64,000 nucleotides of DNA from Zobellia russellii. Its GTDB lineage: Bacteria > Bacteroidota > Bacteroidia > Flavobacteriales > Flavobacteriaceae. The notes beneath the pieces are model-generated. The model did not search any database and was not told the DNA's origin. It worked only from the letters and a program-made list of their open reading frames with translations. Of this stretch, positions 27,407-36,700 are shown piece after piece. The stretch spans positions 310,001 through 374,000 of the forward strand of contig NZ_JACSOI010000002.1 of the NCBI RefSeq assembly GCF_018728565.1, written 5' to 3'. The position numbers and the translations under genes were made by a program. Positions within the stretch are counted from its first letter, which is position 1. Every line of letters begins with the position of its first letter.

Positions 27407-28129
27407 CTATTCTGCTAATAAACGTTTGATATCTTCTTTTAAAATTGAAATCTGCTCCTTTTCACCGTGGTCATTTTCACCTTGCTTCTCTGTAATGGCA
27501 CCACGGTAGTAAATGATAGGGTTTCCAAAATCGTCTTTTCTTGACCTTAAATATCCTTCTTTGTCCACTAAGGCAAACAGACCGGAATGCTCAAAACCAC
27601 CTGGTGCATCCGGCATTTCAGAAGCAAATATATTGAAACCATTATTGGCCAAATCGTAAATCTGTTCTTTATCGCCGGTCATTAAATGCCAGTCCAAATC
27701 TGTAATTCCATTCTTTTCGGCATATGCTTTTAATACCGTAGGAGTATCAAAATCCGGAGTTATAGAAAATGAAGCTATTCCAAATTGGTCATTACCCTTG
27801 AATTGGTTTTGTATTTCAACCAGATTTTGGGTCATGAGAGGACAAATAGAAGGGCAGCTTGTAAAGAAAAACTCCACAACAAACACTTTACCCTTATAAT
27901 CCATATTGGATATGGCCAAGCTATCTTGATTAATAAGATTAAAAGAAGGCACTCTTTTCTTTTCTCCATTTAAGGTGATGTAGGACAAAGTACTCTTTGC
28001 GTTTTCTACATTCAAACGGTCATTCTCTACAATGGTTCCACTAGAAATACGGTTTACAATTTTTGGCACGAAGATGATTCCAAAAACCAGTATTACCAAA
28101 GACACCCAAACGTACGTATACTTTTTCAT
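27407..28129 (-). CDS. SCO-family copper chaperone for cytochrome oxidase
   Basis: The 240-residue thioredoxin-like protein is anchored by one N-terminal helix (about 6-22). It has the copper-binding CPSIC motif (Cys92 and Cys96) and the distal ligand His181 in FEHSGLFALVD. SCO proteins deliver copper to, or reduce, the CuA site of oxidase subunit II on the outer face of the inner membrane. The CuA-bearing subunit II gene is at 52684-53787. The gene follows the Cys-free SCO-like gene by 25 bases and is directly followed by DUF420. All key residues are present. Confidence 0.94.
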   Translation of the reverse strand: MKKYTYVWVSLVILVFGIIFVPKIVNRISSGTIVENDRLNVENAKSTLSYITLNGEKKRVPSFNLINQDSLAISNMDYKGKVFVVEFFFTSCPSICPLMTQNLVEIQNQFKGNDQFGIASFSITPDFDTPTVLKAYAEKNGITDLDWHLMTGDKEQIYDLANNGFNIFASEMPDAPGGFEHSGLFALVDKEGYLRSRKDDFGNPIIYYRGAITEKQGENDHGEKEQISILKEDIKRLLAE

Positions 28130-28154
28130 TACAGCATTTAAATCTAAACCGTTA

Positions 28155-28793
28155 CTACTTTTGCCTATCGGCGCTATTCTTTTTTAGGGCCATGCGATAT
28201 TCCGCCAATATAATCTTTACATCATCTTCCATCTTATTATTAAGTTCGGAAACCGATGAAGCATCAAAACCGTATAGCGTACCTTCCTTACCATCTTCCG
28301 TTCTGCCCCTAAGACTCAAATCTTTGTCAATAATAAAGGCATAGGGCGTACTTAAATCGCTTTCAAGCTCTATATCCGTATTCAGCGAATTGAAAAAATC
28401 GGTTACTTGCTGGTCATTACCAAAAACAAAGTTCCATTTTTTCATATCTACTAAATGCCCCAACTCCTTCTTTAACTCATCCGCTTGTGCCTCGGTTCCC
28501 TTTGGCATTACCATGACAAACTGAAAGTCTTTAAACTGATAAAAACGCTTGTATATTTTTTGATTAAGATTGAAGGCGTTACCATTTTTTTTATCGGGAT
28601 TTTTACCCAAGAAGCCTACCACGGTAATATTGTCTTTAAGACTAACATTGGGATCCATGTGCGCAACGTCATTCACTCTTTCTGTCAAAACCGATAGCTT
28701 CCCAAAGTTAGTTACCCCTGAAGCAAAAAAGAGATATGCCACTATAGGCAAAATAAACAATACCACTAAGACCGAATACTTTTTTACCTGCAT
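28155..28793 (-). CDS. Cysteine-free SCO/thioredoxin-like membrane protein
   Basis: I choose ATG at 28793 (212 residues): it opens into a Lys-rich anchor (MQVKKYSVLVV), whereas an upstream in-frame ATG at 28832 would run through a promoter match. After one transmembrane helix (about 5-24) the chain has a thioredoxin-like order of strands: ITVVGFLGKNP where SCO has its CxxxC, a central helix, and STPYAFIIDKDLSLRGR, which resembles SCO's ALVDKEGYLRSR. The whole protein contains no cysteine, so it cannot bind copper or do thiol chemistry as SCO does. It is first in the operon with SCO, DUF420 and the CxxC protein. I infer a non-catalytic SCO relative, perhaps an assembly scaffold. Confidence 0.78.
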   Translation of the reverse strand: MQVKKYSVLVVLFILPIVAYLFFASGVTNFGKLSVLTERVNDVAHMDPNVSLKDNITVVGFLGKNPDKKNGNAFNLNQKIYKRFYQFKDFQFVMVMPKGTEAQADELKKELGHLVDMKKWNFVFGNDQQVTDFFNSLNTDIELESDLSTPYAFIIDKDLSLRGRTEDGKEGTLYGFDASSVSELNNKMEDDVKIILAEYRMALKKNSADRQK

Positions 28794-28813
28794 AACAAAA
28801 GAGTGCCGAACAC

Positions 28814-28821
28814 CAAATTTA
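28814..28821 (-). promoter_or_regulatory. -7 element (TAAATTTG) of the SCO operon
   Basis: TAAATTTG on the minus strand matches TAnnTTTG, sits 20 bases before the ATG at 28793, and lies just downstream of the terminator that ends the oxidase III/IV operon. Confidence 0.45.
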
Positions 28822-28828
28822 GTAAACC

Positions 28829-28862
28829 ACAAAAATAAAAAAGACGGTTGTGAAACCGTCTT
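28829..28862 (-). terminator. Intrinsic terminator after COX IV gene
   Basis: AAGACGGTT (28841-28849) and AACCGTCTT (28854-28862) form a perfect 9-bp stem with a 4-base loop, and on the minus strand TTTTTTATTTTT follows. It separates the heme O synthase/COX III/COX IV unit from the SCO unit. Confidence 0.85.
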
Positions 28863-28892
28863 AGTATGCTGTTAATTTATTAAGATATTATT

Positions 28893-29279
28893 TTAGAAAT
28901 TCCACTGTATGAAACCATCTTTGTATACGTTGTAAACATAATCTGCCTCAAAAAGAAGAATGAACAATAGATAAGCTACTAGAAAAATAGGAGTCCATAC
29001 AATCGCCCTTCTCAAAGAACTCTTTTCATCACGTAAGTGCATAAAATCCCAAGCAATATAGTACGCCTTTACCAAAGTAAGGATTATGAATATCCAGTTC
29101 AACAACTTCATCCCAATAAAGTAGGAATGTGTTAATGATCTTGGTTTTACAATACCCAATACTACTTCAACCGCTGTAATAAGAGAAAGAAATATAAGTA
29201 CTCCCCAAATTTTCTGGGTGTTGGACTTAAACTTCAACAGTCCTCTAAAAATTTCTAGTTTGTGTGCGTGTTGTGCCAT
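28893..29279 (-). CDS. Cytochrome c oxidase subunit IV (prokaryotic type)
   Basis: The 128-residue protein has three predicted transmembrane helices (about 22-42, 55-75 and 95-117), with HSYFIGMKLLNWIFI and MHLRDEKSSLRRAI typical of the prokaryotic COX4 family. It is a small accessory subunit of heme-copper oxidases with a probable role in stability rather than catalysis. It follows the larger COX III gene by 50 bases and is the last gene before a terminator. Confidence 0.9.
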   Translation of the reverse strand: MAQHAHKLEIFRGLLKFKSNTQKIWGVLIFLSLITAVEVVLGIVKPRSLTHSYFIGMKLLNWIFIILTLVKAYYIAWDFMHLRDEKSSLRRAIVWTPIFLVAYLLFILLFEADYVYNVYKDGFIQWNF

Positions 29280-29329
29280 ATTATATAAATCTCAAATGCG
29301 TTATATATCGTTTTTTCAGGAAGAATAAA

Positions 29330-30319
29330 TTATACCAAGTAGAAAAAGGTAAATACAAATACCCATACCAAATCTACAAAGTGCCAGTACAGACCAACTT
29401 TTTCAACCATTTCATAATGTCCTCTTCGCTCATAGGTTCCTAAAATCACATTAAAGAATATGATTACATTGATTATCACACCTGAGAAAACGTGAAAACC
29501 GTGAAAACCTGTTATAAAGAAGAAGAAATCTGCAAATAAACGACTACCATACTCATTACGAATTAAGTTAGCGCCTTCAACAACTAATTGACCGTCCTTT
29601 ATTTTCTTAAGAGACTCCTCTCTATTGAGTAAAGTTTTATGCCCTTCGTGTTCGCCTTCCTGTACTATAGCCTCAGTTCGGATAAGGATGTTCGGGTTAG
29701 CCTTAAAGCCTTCCATTACCTCGTTAAACGAATAACTAGGCATATATCCTTCATCAAAAAACCACACTCCGTTCTTACGCTCATGTTCCGCACGCTCCGT
29801 AGGTATAGTCTTTGCAAAATCACGAATTGCAGCACGCTCGCCCGTTTCGGCATTTACAAATTGTAAAATACGGCCACCTTTAGTCTCAACCGCACCATAA
29901 TCACCTTTTATAAACGTACCCCATTCCCAAGCCTGAGAACCTACGAATATAGCACCACCAATAATGGTAAGGAACATATACCAGATTACGGCGTTTTTCT
30001 TCATTTTATGTCCTGCATCTACAGCCAAAACCATAGTTACGGAAGACATAATAAGTATGAATGTCATAAAAGCCACATAAATCATGGGGTAATTACCATG
30101 AAAGAAAGGAACGTGGGTAAAGACCTCGTCCGCTATTGGCCATGTTTCTATAAACTTAAATCTTGAAAAGCCGTAAGCAGCTAAAAAACCTGAGAAAGTT
30201 AAAGCATCAGAAACGATAAAGAACCACATCATCATTTTTCCGTATGATGCTCCTAGGGGACTATTTCCGCCACCCCACACGTTTTCTTCTGCCGTACCAG
30301 TTGTTACCGTTGTATCCAT
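29330..30319 (-). CDS. Cytochrome c oxidase subunit III with large internal insertion
   Basis: The protein has 329 residues, longer than the usual 190-280. Typical COX III helices are seen at about 28-48, 75-100, 110-130, 262-292 and 308-328, with WEWG and HGFHVFSG motifs. Between WEWG (131-134) and the next helix lies a polar segment of about 115 residues (138-256) rich in Glu, Lys and Arg, with no helix long enough to span the membrane. Subunit III stabilises the oxidase and may supply lipid or oxygen access. It pairs with a second subunit III gene upstream (30417-31004), whereas subunits I and II are at 50790-53787. Confidence 0.93.
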   Translation of the reverse strand: MDTTVTTGTAEENVWGGGNSPLGASYGKMMMWFFIVSDALTFSGFLAAYGFSRFKFIETWPIADEVFTHVPFFHGNYPMIYVAFMTFILIMSSVTMVLAVDAGHKMKKNAVIWYMFLTIIGGAIFVGSQAWEWGTFIKGDYGAVETKGGRILQFVNAETGERAAIRDFAKTIPTERAEHERKNGVWFFDEGYMPSYSFNEVMEGFKANPNILIRTEAIVQEGEHEGHKTLLNREESLKKIKDGQLVVEGANLIRNEYGSRLFADFFFFITGFHGFHVFSGVIINVIIFFNVILGTYERRGHYEMVEKVGLYWHFVDLVWVFVFTFFYLV

Positions 30320-30347
30320 ATATTTTGTAGTATGGTTAGATTTTGCA

Positions 30348-30355
30348 CAAATTTA
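30348..30355 (-). promoter_or_regulatory. Possible internal promoter (-7 TAAATTTG) before the larger COX III gene
   Basis: TAAATTTG on the minus strand lies 28 bases before the ATG, in the 97-base gap between the two COX III genes. The expected -33 position reads TTTC. It may give extra transcription of the downstream COX III and IV genes. Confidence 0.4.
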
Positions 30356-30416
30356 TAGTTTTCTTATGTATCGTGAAAGCGCTATACACATGAAAAACCA
30401 ACTTTATTTAATTTTA

Positions 30417-31004
30417 TTACCCTACGAAGTACATAAACGCCAGTAAATAAACCCATAACAGGTCTAAAAAATGCCAAAAAGTTGCTCCTAAATCTACTCC
30501 TAAATGCTCTTGAGGGGAGTATTTACCCTTTACCTGATTGTATAAGACCACTAATAAGGATATAAGACCAGCCGCTACGTGCACAATATGCACCATAGCA
30601 ATCAAGAAAACATAAGACAATTTAATGTTACTTGTTGGACCCGTGAAATAGTATCCTGTGGCTATCATTTGGGAAAATCCGTTGAACTGAAACGCAACGA
30701 AGGCAATACCCAGCCCCAATGTAGCCAACAACCAACTTGTTCCTACAGTAGCGCTACCACTTTTTATGGCTTTTTTGGCCATAATATACGTTAGACTACT
30801 AGCTATGATCAATGCCGTACTCACAAAGAACGAACTTGGCAAATGAAGGTCACTGATCCAATCTTCACGGGAGCTACTTACAATATAAGCACTGGTCCAC
30901 CCTGCAAAACCCATGATAAGGCTTACAATACCAAACCAGAGCATCATTTTTTTAGCCCTATCGTTCTTTTCTTTCCCCGTTCCTCTTGTTAAATCCATGA
31001 TCAT
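30417..31004 (-). CDS. Cytochrome c oxidase subunit III-like protein (short form)
   Basis: The 195-residue protein has five predicted helices (about 22-42, 58-75, 88-108, 130-152, 172-193), matching the short five-helix subunit III of bacterial oxidases. VHIVHVAAG and FWHFLDLLWVYLLAFMY are strong family marks. It starts 2 bases after the heme O synthase stop codon, so the two are co-translated. Two adjacent subunit III genes with different architecture are seen in many Bacteroidota genomes; which one joins the oxidase core, or whether both do, cannot be read from the sequence. Confidence 0.92.
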   Translation of the reverse strand: MIMDLTRGTGKEKNDRAKKMMLWFGIVSLIMGFAGWTSAYIVSSSREDWISDLHLPSSFFVSTALIIASSLTYIMAKKAIKSGSATVGTSWLLATLGLGIAFVAFQFNGFSQMIATGYYFTGPTSNIKLSYVFLIAMVHIVHVAAGLISLLVVLYNQVKGKYSPQEHLGVDLGATFWHFLDLLWVYLLAFMYFVG

Positions 31005-31006
31005 AT

Positions 31007-31906
31007 TTAAATAAACTTATCTACTACGTAAACCACCTGCATTAATGTAATATAACTAACACTGGCCAACATTAATTTCCGTGCGGTAACGTTATCCCGT
31101 TTTTCGTACAAAAGAAAAGCGAAGACCAACATGACCATTCCCATTAAAAATATAATAATCGCTGCAGGAACGGAAAGTCCTAACCTACCTGTAAAACCAA
31201 ATACAGGTACAATGGAAATAACCAACATCCAAATGGTATACATTATAATCTGCAATGCTGTGCCTTTGTCCTTTTTTCCAGTAGGTAACATTTTAAAACC
31301 TCCTCTTTTATAATCATCATCCAACATCCAACCTAAAGCCCAAAAGTGAGGAAACTGCCAGAAAAACTGAATCATAAATAATGTACCCGGCTCAATACCA
31401 AATTCATTAGTAGCAGCTACCCAACCCAGCATAAAAGGAATTGCCCCAGGAAAAGCCCCTACAAAAACCGCCAAAGGCGTCTTGGTTTTTAATGGTGTAT
31501 AACAACTTGTATAGAGAAAAATGGAAATAGCCCCGAACATTGCCGTCTTAGGGTTCAGCACATAAAGGGAAACTACCCCTAGAACGGTAAGCAAAATAGC
31601 AATGAACAATGCTTTTCTAACGGACATCCTGCCAGAAGGAATAGGCCTGTTCTGAGTACGTTTCATTAACGCATCCAAATCCTTTTCAATAATCTGGTTG
31701 TAAGCATTAGACGCTCCAACCATACAATAACCGCCAAACGCCAATAACAAAAGTGAAACAAAGTTAATCTGATCGGCTCCCAGTAAATAACCGGCCAAAG
31801 AAGAAAAAACCACACTAATTGCCAGTCTGGCTTTGGTAATCTCCTTAAAATCCGCCATTGCCAACGCCAGAAAAGGAGTTGTTGCCGTATTCACCGCTGT
31901 CTTCAT
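31007..31906 (-). CDS. cyoE: Heme O synthase (protoheme IX farnesyltransferase)
   Basis: The 299-residue UbiA-family prenyltransferase is an inner-membrane protein of about nine helices. The first Asp-rich motif is ASNAYNQIIEKDLDALMKRTQ followed by NRP, and the second is DDDYKRGGF; both bind the Mg-diphosphate of farnesyl-PP. CyoE/CtaB converts heme b to heme o, the precursor of heme a used by the oxidase encoded in this window. It is the first gene of the unit with both COX III genes and COX IV, and has a good promoter just upstream. Confidence 0.95.
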   Translation of the reverse strand: MKTAVNTATTPFLALAMADFKEITKARLAISVVFSSLAGYLLGADQINFVSLLLLAFGGYCMVGASNAYNQIIEKDLDALMKRTQNRPIPSGRMSVRKALFIAILLTVLGVVSLYVLNPKTAMFGAISIFLYTSCYTPLKTKTPLAVFVGAFPGAIPFMLGWVAATNEFGIEPGTLFMIQFFWQFPHFWALGWMLDDDYKRGGFKMLPTGKKDKGTALQIIMYTIWMLVISIVPVFGFTGRLGLSVPAAIIIFLMGMVMLVFAFLLYEKRDNVTARKLMLASVSYITLMQVVYVVDKFI

Positions 31907-31924
31907 TCATCTTTTTTCGAACCG

Positions 31925-31955
31925 CAAAGATAGCTTTCAACCTCTATTTCTGCAA
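31925..31955 (-). promoter_or_regulatory. Promoter of the heme O synthase/COX III/COX IV operon
   Basis: On the minus strand TTG at 31955-31953 is followed after 20 bases by TATCTTTG (31932-31925), matching the Bacteroidota consensus, and the start codon lies 18 bases further on. Confidence 0.6.
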
Positions 31956-32030
31956 CCAATTGGACATCTTTATATTATACCGTACAAAGCCATCAAAAAT
32001 TAAAGAGCGATTATAAGGTTAATCAACAAC

Positions 32031-32060
32031 AAAAAGCCTGTCTACGTTGTAGACAGGCCT
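32031..32060 (-). terminator. Intrinsic terminator after tonB-like gene
   Basis: GCCTGTCTAC (32036-32045) and GTAGACAGGC (32049-32058) form a perfect 10-bp stem with a GTT loop, and five T follow on the minus strand. Confidence 0.8.
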
Positions 32061-32083
32061 TGAATATATTTTGTAAGCGATGC

Positions 32084-32788
32084 TTATTGCAATTTAAATG
32101 TAATAGGAATACTGAATGGAACCCTTACAGCTCTACCACGTTGCTTACCTGGTGTCATTTTAGGAAGCTTACTAATGATACGAGCAGCTTCTTTTTCTAG
32201 GTTTTTGTCCGGTCCACGCATTCTAACGTTACCAATGCTACCATCTTTTTGAATGGTAAACATTACACTAACCCTACCTTGAACCCCCATTTCCTGGGCA
32301 ATTTCTGGATATCTAAAGTTTTTCCCGATGTGCTTTTGCATCATCTTCTGAAAACAAGCCCTTTTATCAGACTCACTTTCACAACCTGGAAAAATAGGTA
32401 CATCTTCAATAACTGCAAAAGGCACATCTACATCTTCTACCTCTTCTTCAACGATTACATCTTCAACTTCAATAATCTCTTCTTCCTGACTTGTCTCAGT
32501 AGATTCAATTACAGTTTCCTCAACCTCTTCTTCATCTTCAACAACTTCAATAATTTCAGGAGCCGCTGGTGGCGGTGGTGGCGGTGGCGTCTTAATCTGC
32601 TCCGTCATAGGAACTTCTTCGTCCAATTCATCATCTACATTCATTGAAATATCGTAGTCATTTGTCTTATCGTACGTTTTCCACTCTAGCGCACCATATA
32701 CCAATGCCATTGTAAGTGCCAGACCAATAACAAAATAGAGTCCGCTATTGCGGCCTATATCTGCTTTCGGATTCTTTTTCGGTTCCAT
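32084..32788 (-). CDS. TonB-family energy transducer
   Basis: The 234-residue protein has a short cytoplasmic N terminus, one anchor helix (about 16-33), and a periplasmic linker with eight consecutive Pro after KT followed by an acidic Glu/Val-rich stretch (about 60-120). The C-terminal TonB domain (about 145-234) includes YPEIAQEMGVQGRVSVMFTIQKDGSI and ends VPFSIPITFKLQ. It carries proton-motive energy from ExbBD to outer-membrane TonB-dependent receptors. Two Cys lie at the domain entrance (PGCESESDKRACF), a feature common in Bacteroidota TonB proteins. No exbBD genes are adjacent. Confidence 0.94.
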   Translation of the reverse strand: MEPKKNPKADIGRNSGLYFVIGLALTMALVYGALEWKTYDKTNDYDISMNVDDELDEEVPMTEQIKTPPPPPPPAAPEIIEVVEDEEEVEETVIESTETSQEEEIIEVEDVIVEEEVEDVDVPFAVIEDVPIFPGCESESDKRACFQKMMQKHIGKNFRYPEIAQEMGVQGRVSVMFTIQKDGSIGNVRMRGPDKNLEKEAARIISKLPKMTPGKQRGRAVRVPFSIPITFKLQ

Positions 32789-32841
32789 AATTTTGTGTTT
32801 TAATGTTTGCTAATTTAATTAAATATTCCTTTAACAAGCAA

Positions 32842-33264
32842 CTAATTTTTCCATTTTAACCACCTTTCCTTGGAAAAAAGGGATTTAACCGCCAATGACC
32901 CTAAGATTGCACCCACACTATTTGCCAATGCATCTAGGATATCGCCATGACGATCTGCTGTAAAACTATACTGTAATACCTCAATAATTATACCATAAAT
33001 AATAGCCCCCACTACGGCATATAATACAGCCTTGCGTAGCTCCACACTTCCTTTTGTCCTTTCCTTGATAAATAGCACTGCCAAAAAAGCGGCCCCAAAG
33101 TAAAAAGAAAAATGAACTACCTTATCAAGGTTGGGTATATCTATATTGTCAGCTTCAGTATCAGAGAAAGAAACTAGGCTAAAAAAGGTAACAAATACCA
33201 TCCAGCCCAAAAACGCAATCGTATACTTGTTGTTTTTAAGCACCAATAAGTGATTTGTAATCAT
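32842..33264 (-). CDS. VanZ-like membrane protein
   Basis: The 140-residue protein has about four predicted helices (about 13-30, 50-65, 77-98, 113-130) and the VanZ-like pattern [29 protein letters not shown] and [18 protein letters not shown]. Members of this family are uncharacterised apart from VanZ, linked to low-level teicoplanin resistance; resistance is not implied here. The first codons overlap the end of gcvH by 29 bases, which suggests translational coupling, although a start a few codons later is possible. Confidence 0.85.
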   Translation of the reverse strand: MITNHLLVLKNNKYTIAFLGWMVFVTFFSLVSFSDTEADNIDIPNLDKVVHFSFYFGAAFLAVLFIKERTKGSVELRKAVLYAVVGAIIYGIIIEVLQYSFTADRHGDILDALANSVGAILGSLAVKSLFSKERWLKWKN

Positions 33265-33616
33265 CTGCAGACAAAAGATCGTCTACTTCAGAGGCGTCAC
33301 TAATTTTAATTTTCACCATCCAACCATCGCCGTAAGGGTCAGAATTCACTTTTTCGGGAGCATCTTCCAGAGCTTCGTTGAATTCTATGATCTCTCCACT
33401 CAAAGGCTGAAACAAATCAGATACTGTTTTTACCGCTTCAACCGTTCCAAAAACCTCTTCTCTATCCAAGGTTTCATCTACGGTCTCTACTTCCACATAT
33501 ACAATATCGCCCAATTCACTCTGAGCAAAATCCGTAATGCCAACGGTAGCTACATCGCCATCTAATTTGATCCACTCGTGATCCTTTGTATACTTTAATT
33601 CTGCAGGTATATTCAT
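33236..33616 (-). CDS. gcvH: Glycine cleavage system H protein
   Basis: The 126-residue protein has the full H-protein pattern: [13 protein letters not shown] at the N terminus, [17 protein letters not shown], and the lipoyl-attachment Lys63 in [10 protein letters not shown]. It carries the aminomethyl group between the P, T and L proteins through its lipoyl arm. gcvP, gcvT and lpd are not in the window, which is common since gcvH is often unlinked in Bacteroidota. It lies between sprA and the VanZ-like gene and has its own promoter match. Confidence 0.96.
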   Translation of the reverse strand: MNIPAELKYTKDHEWIKLDGDVATVGITDFAQSELGDIVYVEVETVDETLDREEVFGTVEAVKTVSDLFQPLSGEIIEFNEALEDAPEKVNSDPYGDGWMVKIKISDASEVDDLLSADDYKSLIGA

Positions 33617-33635
33617 GGTCTAATTTTTATGAAAA

Positions 33636-33667
33636 CAAATGTATTGTTTTCTGAAAGAGTTTTCAAA
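33636..33667 (-). promoter_or_regulatory. Promoter of gcvH
   Basis: On the minus strand TTTG (33667-33664) is followed after 20 bases by TACATTTG (33643-33636), a near-perfect match to the Bacteroidota consensus. The start codon lies 19 bases further on. Confidence 0.65.
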
Positions 33668-33772
33668 AAAACAAGACCAAGTTAATGGGCAAAAGCCAAA
33701 AATTACCCTAACTTAATATTAGACCCAGGTATAGCGCACGATTTACACCTCTGCAACCCGTTGGAAAGCTTA

Positions 33773-36700
33773 TTAATTACCAAAATTATACCTAATAGTA
33801 AATCCCGAATTGATTGTAGTCTGAGGAAAAGCAGTGGATACAGCAAACTGCGAGAATGAATGATCGTAGAAGAACAAGGCATTCAGGTTTTTGCTTAGCG
33901 CATAATCCGCAGTAAATTTAATGGACAATAAGTTTTGACCTGATGTAATCTGGTTATTGTCAATATCTAAATTTCTAATGATAGTGATGTTGTCTCTAAG
34001 CGTAACATCTGCCTTTAAATTCAAATCCCCCTTTAAACGCGTCTTGTTTCCGCCAATGTTGGTAACAAACTTAACATCCTTAAACCTATACCCAAGACCT
34101 ACGGTGTATTCCTTACCGTTCATTTCGGTCATAAGGTTATTATCAAAGCTAAGCGCCAAGGTTCTACTGGTTCTCATTTCGGCTAGAACACTTACGGAGT
34201 TTTTCATTTCAAAATCCATACGCACCAACGGGTTGAACTCATCGTTCAATACCACGTTGTTTAAAATAAGGTCTGGCATTAAATCCCCATCAGAATCAAC
34301 AGCATCAATACCCTCATTTTCCTTTTTAAACTGCACTTTTTCGAGATTAGTCTGAAATGAGTTGATACTATACGCTGCACGATACCCATGACTTACAGAA
34401 AAACGCTGAAACCTTTTCTTGAACCACTTGTTACGCATAAGACCTGTAAACTTCAAATTCCAGTTAGGAATTGGGATATCACGGAAAGTATCCAAATTTA
34501 CACGTTCTGCATCTTGCCCGGTATATGCAGCAAAGAAAGCTGGAAGCAATACATCTTGCTGCGTTTTACTATACTTTTCAGGAAAACCTGTTTCTGGATT
34601 TATGTTTGCCACTTCTACCCTATCCGCTACTAAGCGATTGGCGATGATAATACGGTTTTGCTTAAACTGTTCAAACGTTTTGGAATCAAACTCGTCACTT
34701 TTATTGAAAATTGTTCCGAGCATTACTGTAGAAATACTAAAGTTCCCGTATTCGTTACCTAAAAGATTATTATACTCCAACGAACCGTCCGTATTACGTA
34801 TAACACTAAAATTCTCCTGATAACTATTGGAAAACTGTCTATCCGCAGATAAATCTATCGTTAAATCTTTAATGGGCTGTGCGGTGGCCGTAATATTCAA
34901 TTGTTTGTTGATATTCTGAATGTACTGCTCGTTAAACTCGTCAAAACCGGTCAACCATCCTTTTCTTGCGGCATCAAAACGCACATCTGCCTGACTACCA
35001 AAAACAAAACCGAACGAAGGCTTTAACGAACCTACGAAACCAACGGATTGCGTATACCCTGGAAGCACTTTACCTCTGCTTTCATTATAATTAAGGTTCA
35101 ACCGTTTTACCATAGTGAGGATATCTACCGCCGTATTGAAAAGACCACTAGTTTTCTTTTCTGTCTTTTCACTGCCCGAGGCCGGGTTACCCGCTTTATC
35201 CCTTCGCACCGGAGCCCTATTGGCCGCAGATTTTCCACTTCGTTTTTTAAGCCCTATCATATCATAGAACTTCTGCATGGTAAGATTAGCAGTTAGATTG
35301 TGCGTACTAGCGTTTTGTACTGTATTAATGTCTTCCAACGCTACTTCCCTAAGTGCATCGCCACCACGCTGCCAATCAAAATTACTGGTATAGCTGTATT
35401 GTGCATTTATAAAATCCAGTACAGGAATTTTACTAAAAGGCAGGTCATAGTTTAATTCTAATTGTTGGGCATGCCTATTGGGCTCTCCCAAATCCCAAAA
35501 ACCGTCCCAAAGTCCCAATGTCTCATCTATACGTTGGTCTTCATCACCAGTACCATTTACAAAATCTTCATAATAATTTCTAACGATGTGGTTGTTACTG
35601 GCGGTCATATTTAAACGGAGTGATTTGGTAAGGCTATAATTTACCGCATACTGCCAATTAAACTGATAATTTCTTTGTTGTAACGTTGGCAATTCCAATT
35701 TATCTACCCCTTCTTCCACAACATCCCTAAAACGTTGTTGGTTGAATTGCCTATCTATATTAGAGTTAACCGATATACTGGTAGGCAACAGACTTAAGTT
35801 CAATTCTTTTAACCACCTCCAATACCGACTAGTAAAGAGCGAGTCGTTTTTCATAAAAGGTGCCACTTCTACAGGCTTAAAATTATGGTTGTAAACCAAG
35901 CCTGCAGCAACGTTTTTATCCTCTAAAGAAGCAATTTCAAAATCTCTATGATTGGTTTCGTTGTACGAATAGTTAAAAGTAAAGTTCTCTACATCGTAAA
36001 AATTGGCATCGGCCTCTTCTCCTCTATCTTTGCGGACCCCTATAAAGTTTATACTGGTACGTTTGGTATAGTCCTCTGCCTGCTGTTCAATGGCCTTTGC
36101 ATCTTCAGGGTTATCTGCAGCATCAATTCTGTCCTGTAACTTTAAATCATCATATACCGGATCAAACTCAGGCGTAATCATTTGTTCCGATATACCGTAG
36201 TTGAACGGAAGTTGAATACCCCATTTATTAGGAAGTAACTGTCCAAGATTTACATTGGTAACTACATCATAGGAAAGCGCGTCTTCACGAGCACGTTCAT
36301 TAGGCATCTGATCAATGGCACCAAAACCTGAAGTACTGGTACTACCCGTTGCGGAGACATTCGCAAAATCTGCGAAGTTTGCATCTACGGCGGCCAATGC
36401 GGCCCAACCACCTTCATTATCCAAACCTGCCAAACGAAGTTCATTGAACCAAACCTCTCCTCTTGCCGGGGTTCTACTTACATTCTTTACCCCTACCATC
36501 ATACTACGGATACTTCCTAAAGAAGGGTTACCCTGTATTCCAATACGTAATCTACCGGGAGTTCTTGCTGAAAGCGGATCCACTGAAACCACTTCCCCGT
36601 CTATCACTTCAAAATATCTGATTTCACTTAAGTCCGTTCCAGAAATCCAAACCGACTTTACCTTATTAAGGTCTGCTAGCACAATTTCCATCTGGTTATT

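Noticed and set aside
32249-32647. 132-codon plus-strand open frame opposite the TonB-like gene
   Set aside because: The Phe/Asn-rich translation is the mirror of the Glu/Val/Pro-rich linker of the TonB protein; no independent support.
33236-33264. Overlap between gcvH and the VanZ-like gene considered as a frameshift or fusion
   Set aside because: Both proteins are complete and normal in length; the overlap is a short coupled start.
34419-34820. 133-codon plus-strand open frame opposite sprA
   Set aside because: Antisense to an intact conserved gene, with no promoter or homology-like features.
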